Assembly: GCF_036884655.1 (NCBI RefSeq)
Contig: NC_088331.1
Coordinates: 16,405,501-16,469,500 of the forward strand
Direction of reading: 5' to 3'
Length of the DNA stretch: 64,000 nucleotides
Source: Musa acuminata AAA Group
Taxonomy: Eukaryota > Streptophyta > Magnoliopsida > Zingiberales > Musaceae
Each line of letters begins with the position of its first letter. Positions within the stretch are counted from its first letter, which is position 1. Shown here piece after piece: positions 10,412-20,832 of the stretch. The translations under genes and the position numbers were made by a program. Below the pieces are notes generated by a model. It saw only the letters and a program-made list of their open reading frames with translations. It was not told where the DNA came from and ran no database searches.

Positions 10412-12514
10412 TGTTGAATCTCGGATTTTGATGATGAAGTCAATTGTCATTTGTTGTCTAATCTATGTGTTGAGATAAGTGTGCAGGATTAACTACGATG
10501 AAAGTTAGACAAGCAGCAGGAGTTGCGCCGGAGTCAAGATCATGATCACGTTGGGAGTTCGAGAGTTCGACGGAAGTTCGGACGGTCGTCGGAGGTTCTG
10601 CGAGAACAGATCCGAGAAGTCCAGAAGCTTGCCAAGCGAAGCTCGTCGGAACTCGCCAAGTGGATCGTCGCAAAGTGCAGGAGTTTGCCGGAAGTCCGCA
10701 GAAGAATCACCGAGGGTTCATCGGATGATCGACGGAAGTTCGCCGGAAACTCATCGGAAGAAGCGATTGACGCATCGGAGCAAAGCTGCAGAAATTGTCT
10801 TAGATTTAATCATAGTTAGCATGTTGATTAAGTTGGAAAATGGGAGGTGATCCCATTAGCTTAATCTTGGGGCAATTGGGCCCCTGAAAAGATTGAAATT
10901 GGGCCGAATGGAGCTAACCATTCGGACCCTGATTGCACCAGGAGGTGCAACCGCCTAGGCCAGGAGGTGGCACCGCCTATGCTAAGTCTCCCAACGAGAT
11001 TGGGCGGTGCAACCGCCCCAGCCAGGAGGTGCAACCGCCTGAGCTCAGTCTTCGAGCTAGACTGGGCGGTGCAACCTCCCTGACAGAGAGGTAGCACCGC
11101 CTGAGCTCGGTCTTCGAGCTCTAGCAGAGAGGTGCAACCACCTCAGTCAAGAGGTGGCACCGCTTGGGGCTCAGTCTCTGAGCCAGACTCAAGCGGTGCA
11201 ACCGCCCCTGACAGAGAGGTGCAACCGCCTGGGCTCAGTCTCCGAGCTCTGCCAGGCGGTGCTACCTCTCCAGTCAGGAGGTGCAACCGCCTGATCCCGG
11301 AATTCCGGGATTTGATCATTTTGAGCTCCAAATTTGAACTGGGTTGGGGCCTATAAATACCCCACCCATTCAGCACAGAAATTACATAGACCTACTCCGA
11401 AATCTTGATTCTTTCTGTGATTCTAAGAGCTCAAAATTGTTGTAAAGCCTTTAAGTCTCCTCCTTCTGTTCTTTAAGCTTCTGAATTGTAAAGTGAGGAG
11501 AGAAAGGTTCTGTAAGGGTTGTCTCCTGAGCCCATCAAAAGGAGTGAAACTGTAAAAGGGCAGTTGGCCTTCGCCCATTGAAGGAAGGCAGCTAGTTGAC
11601 GTCGGTGACCTCGTCGGAGGAGGAAGCCAAAAGTGGAGTAGGTCAAGACTGACCAAACCACTCTAAATCTCTGGTTTGCTTTTATTTCGAGTACCTTATC
11701 ATTACTGCAAACCTTCTACATAACTAATGCTCTCTGCGCCTTTACGAACAAGTTCTAAGTGCTGATCTTTTCGAATCTGCATTCAGACATAAATATGTGT
11801 TTTTCGTACGATCAGCTTACGTTTGTGTTTTGATTCTGCAAAACTGTCTTCTGCGCTTTTTATGAACTAGCTTCTAAGTTTAGATCCCTTTGAAACTGTT
11901 TTAGACGCAAACTACGTTTAGACGTAAAACTGCGTTTAGACGCAAACTGCGTTTAGACGTAAAACTGCGTTTAAACGTAAACTGCGCAAACTGTGTTTAA
12001 ACATAAAACTGTGTTTTAGACGTAAACTTCTTTTAAACGTAAAACTACGTTTAGACGTAAAACTGCGTTTAGACGCAAACTGCATTTAGACGTAAAACTG
12101 CGTTTAGACGTAAACTGAGTTTAGACGTAAAACTGTGTTTAGACGCAAACTGCGCAAACTGTGTTTAGACATAAAACTATGTTTTAGACGTAAACTACTT
12201 TTAGACGCAAACTGCGTTTAGACGTAAAACTGCGTTTAGACGTAAACTGAGTTTAGACGAAAAACTGCGTTTAGACGTAAAACTGTGTTTAGACGCAAAA
12301 CTGCGTTTAGACGCAAACTGTATTTAGACGCAAACTCAGTTTAGACGTAAACTGTGCTTAGACGTAAACTGCGCTTAATCTTAAGTAATCTTAGAATCGG
12401 CTTTTACATTGATATCGTTTTTATCGGATGAACGCAGCTTTCGTTTTTAAATCGCTGAAAGATTTCCGCTGCACTAATTCACCCCCCCCCCTCTTAGTGC
12501 TCTCGATCCTAACA
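10412..12514 (+). repeat. SIRE-1 3' LTR
   Basis: 2,103 bp, uninterrupted. U3 palindromes lie at about 10939-11298, TATAAATA at 11352-11359 and the 18-bp array at about 11898-12372. Its C-run near the end (12482-12491) is longer than in the 5' LTR. It serves as the reference showing that T-solo is a later insertion in the 5' copy. Confidence 0.93.
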
Positions 12515-12781
12515 CTATAGATATACGGTAACTAAGGACAGATATATCCAATGGATTGGATCCCCTTGTATCGTCTAGGGACTATGACGTAATGGTTTAG
12601 TACGTCCATAGTCGATGAGTCAAGTGAATTATTATGAAGATAATAATTCATTGAATCAGAAAGAGTTCTAATAGGTATGAGTCACAACCAGCTCAATATT
12701 GGGCCTAGAGGATCACATATATATGGTAGGTGTTGTGACAAATAGAGGTTTGAATATGAGATATCTGCTAGCCCCTTGTCA
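12515..12781 (+). repeat. T-family LTR, right half
   Basis: Continues the LTR interrupted at 1284: 'acggtaactaaggacag', 'ccaatggattggat', 'cgatgagtcaagtgaatt' and 'gggcctagaggatcacat' match T-solo in order. It breaks off after 'gccccttgtc', well before the usual LTR end, so the copy is 3'-truncated. Confidence 0.75.
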
Positions 12782-13172
12782 ATGCAAGCGGTGGTATTGC
12801 CCAATACTGGCGGTGGTACCGCTAGTACCTTGAAAACACAAGATGAGACCATTTTTGCTCCAAATTTGAATCTATTTAGGGCCTATAACCAAAGATGAGA
12901 GAGGTATTTATAGGTCTCATGTGGATTCAAACTTAGAGCCTAAAAATGTCTTATCCTCGGTTTTCGAGGTACTAGTGGTACCACCGCTTGTGCTGGGCGG
13001 TACCACTGCTCAGTCTGGTGATACCATCGCTTGACACCCTACCATTGGGCGGTACCACTGCCCAGTATGGTGCTACCACTGCTTGACAGTCTCTCGGAGA
13101 TTGTGTTTGGGTGGTCCCACCACCCAGACTGTACCGCCTAACATAATCTCGAAGATTGTGCCACTATGGTTC
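12782..13172. repeat. Sirevirus-like U3 debris with GGCGGTACC palindromes
   Basis: Contains 'ggcggtggtaccgc', 'gggcggtaccact' and 'gcggtaccactgcccag' repeats and 'gggcctataacc', resembling the U3 and TATA region of the Sirevirus LTRs with a different palindrome core (GGTACC instead of GCAACC). There are no coding regions. It is probably a fragment of another Sirevirus subfamily. Confidence 0.5.
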
Positions 13173-13975
13173 AGTTGAATCTTGTATTTTGATGATGAAA
13201 CCAATTGATAAGTGTTTACGATTTGATATGCATTTTGAGTGACGTAGGATGCTTCGATTAGGGAGAGACATTTAAAGCAGGAAGAATCATGTTGGGCCAA
13301 AGAAACATGTCAGAAGATTGGACGTCGCGCCGAAGGATCGGTTGACATATCGACAGAAGGTTTCGAGCCATGGATTCGGGCATCGGGCCAAGAAGAGTGG
13401 ATATTATGCCAAGGATATTGGAGTTGCAGAGGTCAACTAGCCGATTGGACAATAGGTCACAAGAGAGGACGATGCACCGAAGAATCGGACGAAGCGTCGA
13501 TGGACCAATGACATGCCGGTCGACATGATTTATGCTTAGTAATAATTATCTAGATTGAAGTGTGTTTTTATATCTACTTAACTATGATAGCAAGGCATAA
13601 AGCAAAATGAAGTTCCGGAGTCAAGAACGTGATTTCGTTGGGAGTTTGAGAGTTCGTCGGAAGTTTTACCGGAACCAACCAAGAAGTCCTGAAGCTTGTC
13701 AAAGAAGCTCATCGGAACTCGCCAAGAAGATCATCGTGAAGTCCAGGAGCTTGCCGAGAGTCCGCTGGAATATTGCCGAGAGATCTTCGGAAGTTCGCTA
13801 GAAGAAACCTAGACTTACCGGACTTATTTAGTTATTGTGTGCCTTAAAATTCATAGTTAGCACATAATTGGATTGAAATTGGGCCAACTCAATTAAGGGC
13901 TAATTGGGCCAAGTTTGGGTTGTGTTGGGCCAAGTGAAAGGCCCAAATAGTGACCCAACAGGTGGAACCTATTAG
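13173..13975 (+). repeat. Sirevirus LTR fragment (SIRE-3-like), 5' part
   Basis: Begins 'gttgaatcttgtattttgat' and follows the SIRE-3 LTR start in order: 'gatgatgaaaccaattgat', a 'gattgggcaacaa'-like stretch and the TCGCCGGAAG-rich block (13600-13800). It stops at the T-1 insertion. The ORF at 13607-13801 is part of the GC-rich U3 block and is not called as a gene. Confidence 0.7.
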
Positions 13976-15578
13976 TGCTAGTTATAGGTGCCCAACAAGC
14001 CAATCACGTGAGTAATGACACATGTGACTTGACATGGAATCTTTTTGCTTATTATATTTTGGCATTTATCACTTTATATTAACTATTACATATATGCATG
14101 TATATATTATGATGTCCTTGGATCTGTGCAATGGGAATCAGATTATGATGAGATCACGATAATGAGATCGATTCACCTTTAAACATAGATCCTGAATAAT
14201 CCCGGTCATAGGATACTCGAGAGGGACATCGTAATAACCAGATAGACTGGTGTGCTGTATATCCGTCCATATGATGGATGCAGCTGGTCTCATAGCTGCT
14301 CGTGTGGGGACATTAGGGATAAAGTACATGTGCTCATTGGAGAATGAGTTCACTGATTGATCCGTTTACAGAATGTTGGATGGTTAATAATGTCTTATTG
14401 TCAGACAGTGATTCCGTAGTCCTAGTGGTATATATGGTCCTTAGACTTGAGACACTAAGGATGTCCTATATGAGTACTCCACTCTTTGATACCAAACTTA
14501 TAGGTTTGGTTGTCCCAGATCTAGTACAACTGGTCATTGGGGGTGGTAGTTGACCTTATGAGGGCTATTGAGTGTTGATAGAGGATCATCCACACTCAAC
14601 ATTATGAGAGGAATATCCCATATGTTCTTGCTCAAGCAAATCTCTAGCTAGGGTCATTCAGATTAAGAGAGAAAGAGTTCTCCAAGAGAATCCAATTAGA
14701 GCGAGACTTGAGAAGAAACCGTATGGGTCTGGCAGCACCATACCCGATATACAGTCTCTGGGATATTAGATGGATGAGGGACTATAAGTATACAGTAACT
14801 AAGGACAGACAAGTCCAATGGATTAGATTCTCTTGTATCATCTCGGGACTATGGCGTAGTGGCCTAGTACGTCCGTAGTCGATGAGTCGAGTGAATTATT
14901 ATAGAGATAAAAATTCACTAAGTTAGAAGGAGTTCTGACAGGTATGACTCATGGCCAGCTCAATATTAGGCCTAGAGGGTCACACATATATGGTAGGTAT
15001 TGTGATGAGTAGAGGTTCGGATATGAGATATCCGCCGGAGCCCCTATCTTATTAGATATCTAACAAGCCCCTGAATTATTGGATCCCATGGACGAGATCC
15101 AATAAGAGCCCATGAGAGATTATTGGATAGAGATCCACTAATCTAAAAGGCTTGAGTAATTGGATGTAGATCCAATACCCAATAGGGGAGGATCTATTAG
15201 GGTTTGATAGGAAACCTCCATAAATAGGAGGGATTTAGTGTTTATAGTCTAGAGTCTTTGCTTGCCTCTACTATTCCCCTCCCCATCTCCACCTCAGAGT
15301 AGGCCTGGAGTTTTGAGGAGCGTCGTCGCAGCCCTATTATGTGGATCACCGTAAGAGAGGAGGACACTTGACCTCCTTCACCCTCTCCTAGAGATTTGTA
15401 AGGAAACAGGGATATACGATCTCCCTAGGTAACACAATCAATTCTATACGCAGTTTATTTCACGAATTTTTGTGCACCAATCTTTGCATGATGATGAACA
15501 TCTTTTTGGGAAATTAGGGATTTTGTTTTTCTCGCTCTTCCACTACACATGTGATGTCGCTCCCAAGATTTTCCAACA
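13976..15578 (+). repeat. T-1 5' LTR
   Basis: Matches T-solo and 36966-38562 along its length. The TATA position reads CATAAATA (15219-15226) where T-solo and the 3' LTR read TATAAATA, so the promoter of this copy is probably weakened. The 3' end is 'gattttccaaca'. Confidence 0.9.
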
Positions 15579-15579
15579 A

Positions 15580-15591
15580 TGGTATCAAAGC
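15580..15591 (+). other. Primer binding site of T-1
   Basis: 'tggtatcaaagc' lies one base after the LTR. It has one mismatch to the canonical initiator-Met-tRNA site (tggtatcagagc). Confidence 0.88.
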
Positions 15592-15871
15592 TAGGTTGCT
15601 TGTGTGAATGATTGGTTTTGAACTGTGTGTATTATGTTTAGGAAGAATTTTGATGTTAAATTGTTAACACAATAGACGATGAAGGGCAGCAACTGTTGCT
15701 ACCCTTGCTGCGCTCAAGGATGGTTGCCTACTTGCTGCCATCTTCGTGCAGGCAGTCTGCCTATAGCGGTGGCATACAAGGGCGACGCTTGCGGGTGTTG
15801 GACCCGCGGGCAAAGGCGCCATGGGGTAGCGGCGCCTGCAGCTGCTTCTCCCACAGGATTAGGCACCATAG
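15592..15871 (+). other. T-1 leader, left part
   Basis: GC-rich leader before gag. A short ORF at 15679-15885 (Cys-rich start, then Ala/Gly-rich) runs across the CV-1 boundary, so only its first part belongs to T-1. The leader resumes at 31613. I see no convincing protein. Confidence 0.55.
15868..15871. other. Target-site duplication of CV-1 (atag)
   Basis: 'atag' precedes CV-1 and recurs at 31613-31616 after it. If the duplication was five bases, one has mutated. Confidence 0.7.
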
Positions 15872-17291
15872 TGTCACGACCTTAGCTGGAATTGCCTAAG
15901 GCGTGAGGCACCGTTGCGGCCAAAGACGCGAACTTAGCTTGCGTTGCTTAAGTCGCGAGTCACCCTTGTGGCAAAGACGCGAACTTAGCTTGCGTTGCCT
16001 AAGTCGCGCTTTGCCCTTGCGGTCTTGCTCCGCAAGGATCAGCCCACTTTGTAACCTCTCGCAGGTCCCGAAGGACCTGTAAAAGAGAAAGAAGTTAGTT
16101 CGAAAGAACGAGCAACAGACAAGTGTTGAATCTCGGATTTTGATGATGAAGTCAATTGTCATTTGTTATCTAATCTATGTGTTGAGATAAGTGTGCAGGA
16201 TTAACTACGATGAGAGTAAGACAAGCAGCAGGAGTTGCGTCGGAATCAAGATCATGATCACGTTGGGAGTTCGAGAGTTCGACGGAAGTTCGGACGGTCG
16301 TCGGAGGTTCAGAGAGAACAGATCCGAGAAGTCCAGAAGCTTGCCAAGCGAAGCTCGTCGGAACTCGCCAAGTGGATCGTCGCAAAGTCCAGGAGTATGC
16401 CGGATGTCCGCAGAAGGATCACCGAGGGTTATCGGTTGATCGACGGAAGTTGGCAGGAAACTCGCCGGAAGAAGCGATTGACGCATCGGAGCAAAGCTGC
16501 AGAAGTTGTCTTAGAGTTAATCGTAGTTAGCATGATGATTAAGCATGAAAATGGGAGGTGATCCCATTAGCTTAATCTTGGGGCAATTGGGCCCCTGAAA
16601 AGATTCAAAGTGGGCCGAATGGAGTGAACCATTCGGACCCTGATTGCACCAGGAGGTGCAACCGCCCCAGCCAGGAGGTGCAACCGCCTGGGCTGTGGGG
16701 TTGGGAGGTGCAACCGCCCCAGCCAGGAGGTGCAACCGCCTGGGCTGTGGGGTTGGGAGGTGCAACCGCCCCAGCCAGGAGGTGCAACCGCCAGGGCTGC
16801 GAGGCTGGGAGGTGCAACCGCCCCAGCCAAGAGGTTGCACCGCCAGAGCTCAAGTTCCGAGCTCTGCCAGGCGATGCAACCACCAAGCTCAGTCTTCGAG
16901 CTTTGGCAGATAGGTGCATCAGCCTGAGCTCAGTCTCGAGCTCTGCCAGGTGATGCATTCACCAAGCTCAGTCTTCGAGCTCTGGCAGAGAGGTGCATCA
17001 GCCTGAGCTCAGTTTCGAGCTCTGCCAGGTGATGCAACCACCGAGCTCAGATTTCGAGCTTTGCCAGGTGATGCAACCACCAAGCTTAGTCTTCGAGCTC
17101 TGCCAGGTGATGCAACCATCGAGCTCAGTCTTCGAGCTCTGGCAGAGAGAAGCAATCGGCAGAGCTCAGTCTTCGAGCTCTGCCAGGCGGTGCCACCTCT
17201 CCAGTCGAGAGGTGCAACCGCCTGATCCCAGAATTCTGGGATTTGATCGATTTGATCGTTTTGAGCTCGAATTTTGAATTGGGTTGGGGCC

Positions 17292-17299
17292 TATAAATA
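17292..17299 (+). promoter_or_regulatory. TATA box of SIRE-2 5' LTR
   Basis: 'gggcctataaatacccc'. Transcription should start some 30 bp downstream, near 'cattcagcactg'. This places the 18-bp array inside the RNA leader. Confidence 0.75.
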
Positions 17300-18014
17300 C
17301 CCCACCCATTCAGCACTGAAAAGATACAGACCTATACCGAAATCTTGATCTTTTCTGTGATTCTAAGAGCTCAAAAGTGTTGTAAAGCCTTTAAGTCTCC
17401 TCCTTCTGTTCTTCAAGTTTTCAATTGTAAAGTGAGGAGAGAAAGGTCTGTAAAGGTTGTCTCCTAAGCCTGTCAAAAGGAGAGAAATTGTAAGAGGGAA
17501 GTTTGGCCTTCGCCCATTGAAGGAAGGCACCTAGTTGATGTCGGCAACCTCATCGGTGGAGGAAGCCAAAAGTGGAGTAGGTCAAGGCTGACCGAACCAC
17601 TCTAAATCTCTGGTTTGCGTTTATTTTCGAGCACTTTATCATTACTGCAAACCTCCCTCATCACTACTGCTCTCTGCGCTTTCACGAACAAGTTCTAAGT
17701 GCTGTTCTTCCAAATCTGCATTCAGACGTAAATTCGTATTTTCATACATTACAGTTTACGTTTACGTTTGATTCTGCAGAACTGTTTTCCGCGCTTTTAC
17801 GAACGAGCTTCCTTGCAGTTTACGCTTACATTTTAATCCTATTAATAACTGCAATCTGTCCTCTACGATTTTACGAACGAGTTTCAACATTTAGACGTAA
17901 AACTGCATTCAGACGTAAATCGTCTTTCCTCGCTCAATCATCAGATTTCAGTTCACGTTTACGTCTTGATTTCAACTGCATACTGCCTTCTGCGAGTATA
18001 CAAACGAGTTTCAA

Positions 18015-18312
18015 AGTTTAGATGTAAATCTGCGTCTAGACGTAAAACTGCGTTTAGACGTAAATCTGCGTTTAGACGTAAAACTGCGTTTAGACGTAAA
18101 ACTGCGTTTAGACGTAAATCTGCGTTTAGACGTAAAACTACGTTTAGACGTAAAATTGCGTTTAGACGTAAATCTGCGTTTAGACGTAAATCTGCATTTA
18201 GACGTAAATCTGAGTTTAGACGCAAAACTGCGCTTAGACGCAAAACTGCGCTTAGACGCAAAACTGCGCTTAAACGCAATCTGCGCTTAGACGCAAACTG
18301 CACTTAGATACA
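18015..18312 (+). repeat. 18-bp tandem array, SIRE-2 5' LTR
   Basis: About 16-17 units of 'gtttagacgtaaatctgc' or 'gtttagacgtaaaactgc'. Nearly all are exactly 18 bp, so both strands stay open (six-residue periods such as FRRKTA on + and LRLNAV on -). These ORFs are explained by the repeat and are not called as genes. The same array is at 25232-25529 in the 3' LTR. Confidence 0.9.
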
Positions 18313-18438
18313 AACTGAGAATTTGCTTTTGCATCATAATAGTTTTTGAACGAACGCAGCTTTTGGTTTTTAAATTATTATAAGATTTCCGCTGCACTAA
18401 TTCACCCCCCCCCTCTTAGTGCTCTTGATCCTAACAAT

Positions 18439-18450
18439 TGGTATCAGAGC
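18439..18450 (+). other. Primer binding site of SIRE-2
   Basis: 'tggtatcagagc', a perfect match to the canonical initiator-Met-tRNA site, two bases after the LTR. Confidence 0.92.
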
Positions 18451-18486
18451 AAGGTTAACTCTCTAAAGGATTAAAACCCAAGAGAG

Positions 18487-20070
18487 ATGGCATACGCCGG
18501 AAACCAAGAGGGGCATTCGATTACACGTCCACCCATGTTCAGTGGAACGGACTACACTTACTGGAAGACCCGAATGAGGATCTTTCTTATTTCTATGGAT
18601 TTTGAACTGTGGAACCTTGTTGAAAATGGATTTTCAAAATCTTCTCTTCCAATGATCGATTGGAACGATTTGGAGAAGAAGGCTTTCGCTCTTAATGCAA
18701 AGGCTATGAATGCCTTATTTTGCGCACTTGATAAAAACGAGTTTAATCGTGTTTCAACTTGCGAAACTGCTTTTGATATTTGGCACACACTTGAAGTGAC
18801 CCACGAGGGCACAAGTAGAGTGAAAGAGTCAAAAATCAATCTGTTGCTGCATTCTTTTGAACTTTTCCGAATGAAACCGAGTGAAACCATTGGCGACATG
18901 TTTACCCGTTTCACGGATGTCGTCAACGGTCTAAAAGGACTCGGAAAGAGCTTTTCGGATTTTGAGCTTGTTAATAAGATACTAAGATCCCTTCCTAAGA
19001 GTTGGGATCCTAAAGTCACCGCCATTCAAGAGGCAAAAGATCTGCGAAATTTCCCTCTTGAAGAACTAATCGGGTCATTAATGACCTACGAAATGACCTG
19101 CAAAGCTCATGAAGAGCAAGAAGACATCCTTCCAAAAAACAGGAAGGATATGACACTTAAAACTTCTGAATGCCACTTGAGAGAAAACTCAAGTGATGAG
19201 GATTGTGACGATGACTTGGCACTTTTGACAAGAAAGTTTAAGAAATTCTTCAAAAGAAACAAGTTTAAAAACGATGTGAAAAATAAACTTGAACCCAAGA
19301 AGGACCAAGTAATCTGCTACGAATGTAAAAAGCCGGGACACTACAAAAGTGATTGTCCCCAAGTCAAGAAAAGAACAACAAAGAAGAAGGCGCTCCAAGC
19401 AACATGGGATGATTCGAGCGCATCTGAGGAAGAGGAGTCCAACACCGAGCAAGTTGCTCATTACGCCTTTATGGCCATCGAAGAGGAGGTAACGGATTTA
19501 TTAGATGCTGATTTATCTTTCGATGAATTACTAAATGCCTTCCATGATTTATTTGATGAATGCAAAGTTATAAATAGAAAATACAAGTTGCTAAAAAAGG
19601 TACATGATAATCTTACTTGTGAGTTTGATAAATTAAAAGTCGAACATCATGATAGTTTAAAGTCATGTATCAAATGTCATGATTTAGAAACTATACAAAA
19701 AGAAAACTTGCTACTTAAGGACACCTTGAAGAAATTCGAGGTTGGTAGCAAGTCATTAAACATGATCCTTACAAACAAGGGTCATGCTCCCAAAAGAAGT
19801 GGGATTGGATTTGTGAGGAGTCCTCACCGAAATCCAACTACCTTTGTAAAAGGCCCCATCTTACACGTTCAACACCAAACCAAGTGCAACTTTTGTTGCA
19901 AATCTGGACACAAGACACATTGTTGTCCATTCAAGAAAATAAGTCCAAACAAATTGATTTGGGTTCCTAAAGGAACCATGATAAACTCTATGCAACATGA
20001 TAGAAAATGTAGATCTATTTATGAGGCACCCAAAAGCAAATGGGCTCCTAAAGATCATTCGTTCCTATAA
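18487..20070 (+). CDS. gag: Sirevirus Gag polyprotein (SIRE-2), intact
   Basis: 527 residues, no interruption; the ATG lies 36 bp after the primer site, with the same start in SIRE-4. Gag forms cytoplasmic virus-like particles and packages the RNA. N-terminal capsid-type domain (about residues 12-210): DYTYWKTRM, LDKNEFNRVSTCETAFDIW, HEGTSRVKESKINLL and MKPSETIGDMFTRF. An acidic Ser/Asp/Glu stretch follows, then CCHC knuckle 1 (CYECKKPGHYKSDC, from residue 277), another acidic segment, a Leu/Lys/Glu-rich probable coiled coil (about 335-420) and knuckle 2 (CNFCCKSGHKTHCC, from residue 467). It ends in TAA, not the in-frame TAG of SIRE-1, which fits an element with no pol behind gag. It is the only undamaged retroelement gene in the window. 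Confidence 0.93.
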   Translation: MAYAGNQEGHSITRPPMFSGTDYTYWKTRMRIFLISMDFELWNLVENGFSKSSLPMIDWNDLEKKAFALNAKAMNALFCALDKNEFNRVSTCETAFDIWHTLEVTHEGTSRVKESKINLLLHSFELFRMKPSETIGDMFTRFTDVVNGLKGLGKSFSDFELVNKILRSLPKSWDPKVTAIQEAKDLRNFPLEELIGSLMTYEMTCKAHEEQEDILPKNRKDMTLKTSECHLRENSSDEDCDDDLALLTRKFKKFFKRNKFKNDVKNKLEPKKDQVICYECKKPGHYKSDCPQVKKRTTKKKALQATWDDSSASEEEESNTEQVAHYAFMAIEEEVTDLLDADLSFDELLNAFHDLFDECKVINRKYKLLKKVHDNLTCEFDKLKVEHHDSLKSCIKCHDLETIQKENLLLKDTLKKFEVGSKSLNMILTNKGHAPKRSGIGFVRSPHRNPTTFVKGPILHVQHQTKCNFCCKSGHKTHCCPFKKISPNKLIWVPKGTMINSMQHDRKCRSIYEAPKSKWAPKDHSFL

Positions 20071-20832
20071 AAACATTAAAAGTCTAGGCCGGAGCAAGAA
20101 ATAATGTTCTGCTCCTTGACTCTCAATGGTCATAAACCAAGAATCAAAAAGGGACTTGCAACGCTTAAGTAACAAGTGGAAGCTATGAAATCACAAATAC
20201 GATACAATTAGAAATATATCATATCCAAATTCACACACCCCCCTGATCTTCAAAACCTGTTCATCTACGAATTAATTCTTGTAGAAACTAAATATGTCAT
20301 GATCTTAAAAGGGACACCAAACAAACATACGTACGCACGTTAAAAGATCTATCTTACAAAGAGCTTCTTCCTTAAATAAAAACTCATACGAAATCATGTA
20401 ACAAACATCAATTGCTCTGAAACTCTCCTCAAGGCAAAGGCTCCCTAATCAAATCATCTTAAGTGCTCACCTGCTGCAGGCGGTGGCACCTCTCCAGCTG
20501 GCGGTTGCACCTCCAGCTATCACGGGTTGCCAGAGGTTGCACCGCTCCAGCCAGAGGTGCAACCGCCAGCAGCTCTGCTCTTTAAAATCACGCTAGGGCC
20601 GGCTGAGGAACCGACCCCAACTCACCCCCATTTCCTCCTCTACTCTTCCAAGTCTCCTCCATTCCCATTTCACTCCTCTAAGCCTTCCAAATACCTCTTA
20701 TTTCGGAGCAAAACATCAAGAATCCTTCCTTCTCTTGAAGATTTCACAAAGGTACTCTCTAAGAAGCTCTTAAATTCTGTTTTGTTCTTCATTTACTTTA
20801 GCTCATCATCATCCCTCTAAACAGCAGTAGTA
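20071..20832 (+). other. Spacer between SIRE-2 gag and ORF2
   Basis: No ORF of note. 20478-20575 carries 'ggcggtggcacctctccag' and 'ggcggttgcacctcc' motifs like those of the LTR U3, followed by a pyrimidine-rich tract (20620-20700) and the candidate intron. This looks like an imported promoter-leader for ORF2. The matching spacer in SIRE-4 is 54163-54908. Confidence 0.6.
20752..20830 (+). other. Candidate 79-bp intron upstream of ORF2
   Basis: Begins GT (context caaag|gtactc) and ends AG (cagtag|taatgg), and is T-rich in its middle. SIRE-4 has the flanks joined directly: 'ccactaag|ttatggg' against 'cacaaag' plus 'taatggg' here. The ATG of ORF2 lies two bases after the acceptor. Whether it is really spliced is inferred from the precise absence in SIRE-4; a deletion between AG dinucleotides is the alternative. 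Confidence 0.5.

Larger units (their letters stand above)
1285..12514 (+). mobile_element. SIRE-1: Sirevirus (Ty1/copia) retrotransposon, pol-bearing
   Basis: Complete element with two LTRs beginning tgttgaatc and ending cctaaca, a primer binding site, gag, pol (protease, integrase, RT, RNase H in copia order), a polypurine tract and a ctata target duplication. Without the 1,498 bp added by the T-solo insertion (LTR plus one duplication copy), the 5' LTR is 2,101 bp against 2,103 bp for the 3' LTR. The pair differs by scattered substitutions, so insertion is fairly recent. The Sirevirus call rests on the large gag (DYTYWKTRM start, LDKNEFNRVSTCETAFDIW block, CCHC knuckles), the Met-tRNA primer site and repeated polypurine motifs. 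It is inactive: the gag start is lost and there are several stops. Confidence 0.92.
16124..18436 (+). repeat. SIRE-2 5' LTR
   Basis: 2,313 bp, tgttgaatc...cctaaca. The U3 palindrome array is at about 16647-17225 with three copies of a 52-bp 'ccaggaggtgcaaccgcctg' unit (two in the 3' LTR). TATAAATA is at 17292-17299 and the 18-bp array at 18015-18312. Confidence 0.93.

Noticed and set aside
15679..15885. Cys-rich 68-codon ORF after the T-1 primer site
   Set aside because: It crosses into the CV-1 LTR; only about 64 codons are T-1 leader and they match no known family.
17966..18307. Overlapping 113- and 114-codon ORFs on opposite strands (Arg/Lys-rich and Leu/Asn-rich)
   Set aside because: Produced entirely by the 18-bp period of the tandem array; SIRE-1 with mixed 17/18-bp units has no such ORF.
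18015..18312. CRISPR-like look of regular short repeats
   Set aside because: The units are contiguous with no spacers, and the setting is a plant LTR.
18439..18450. tRNA-like sequence
   Set aside because: Only the 12-18 bases complementary to the Met tRNA 3' end are present; these are primer binding sites, not tRNA genes.
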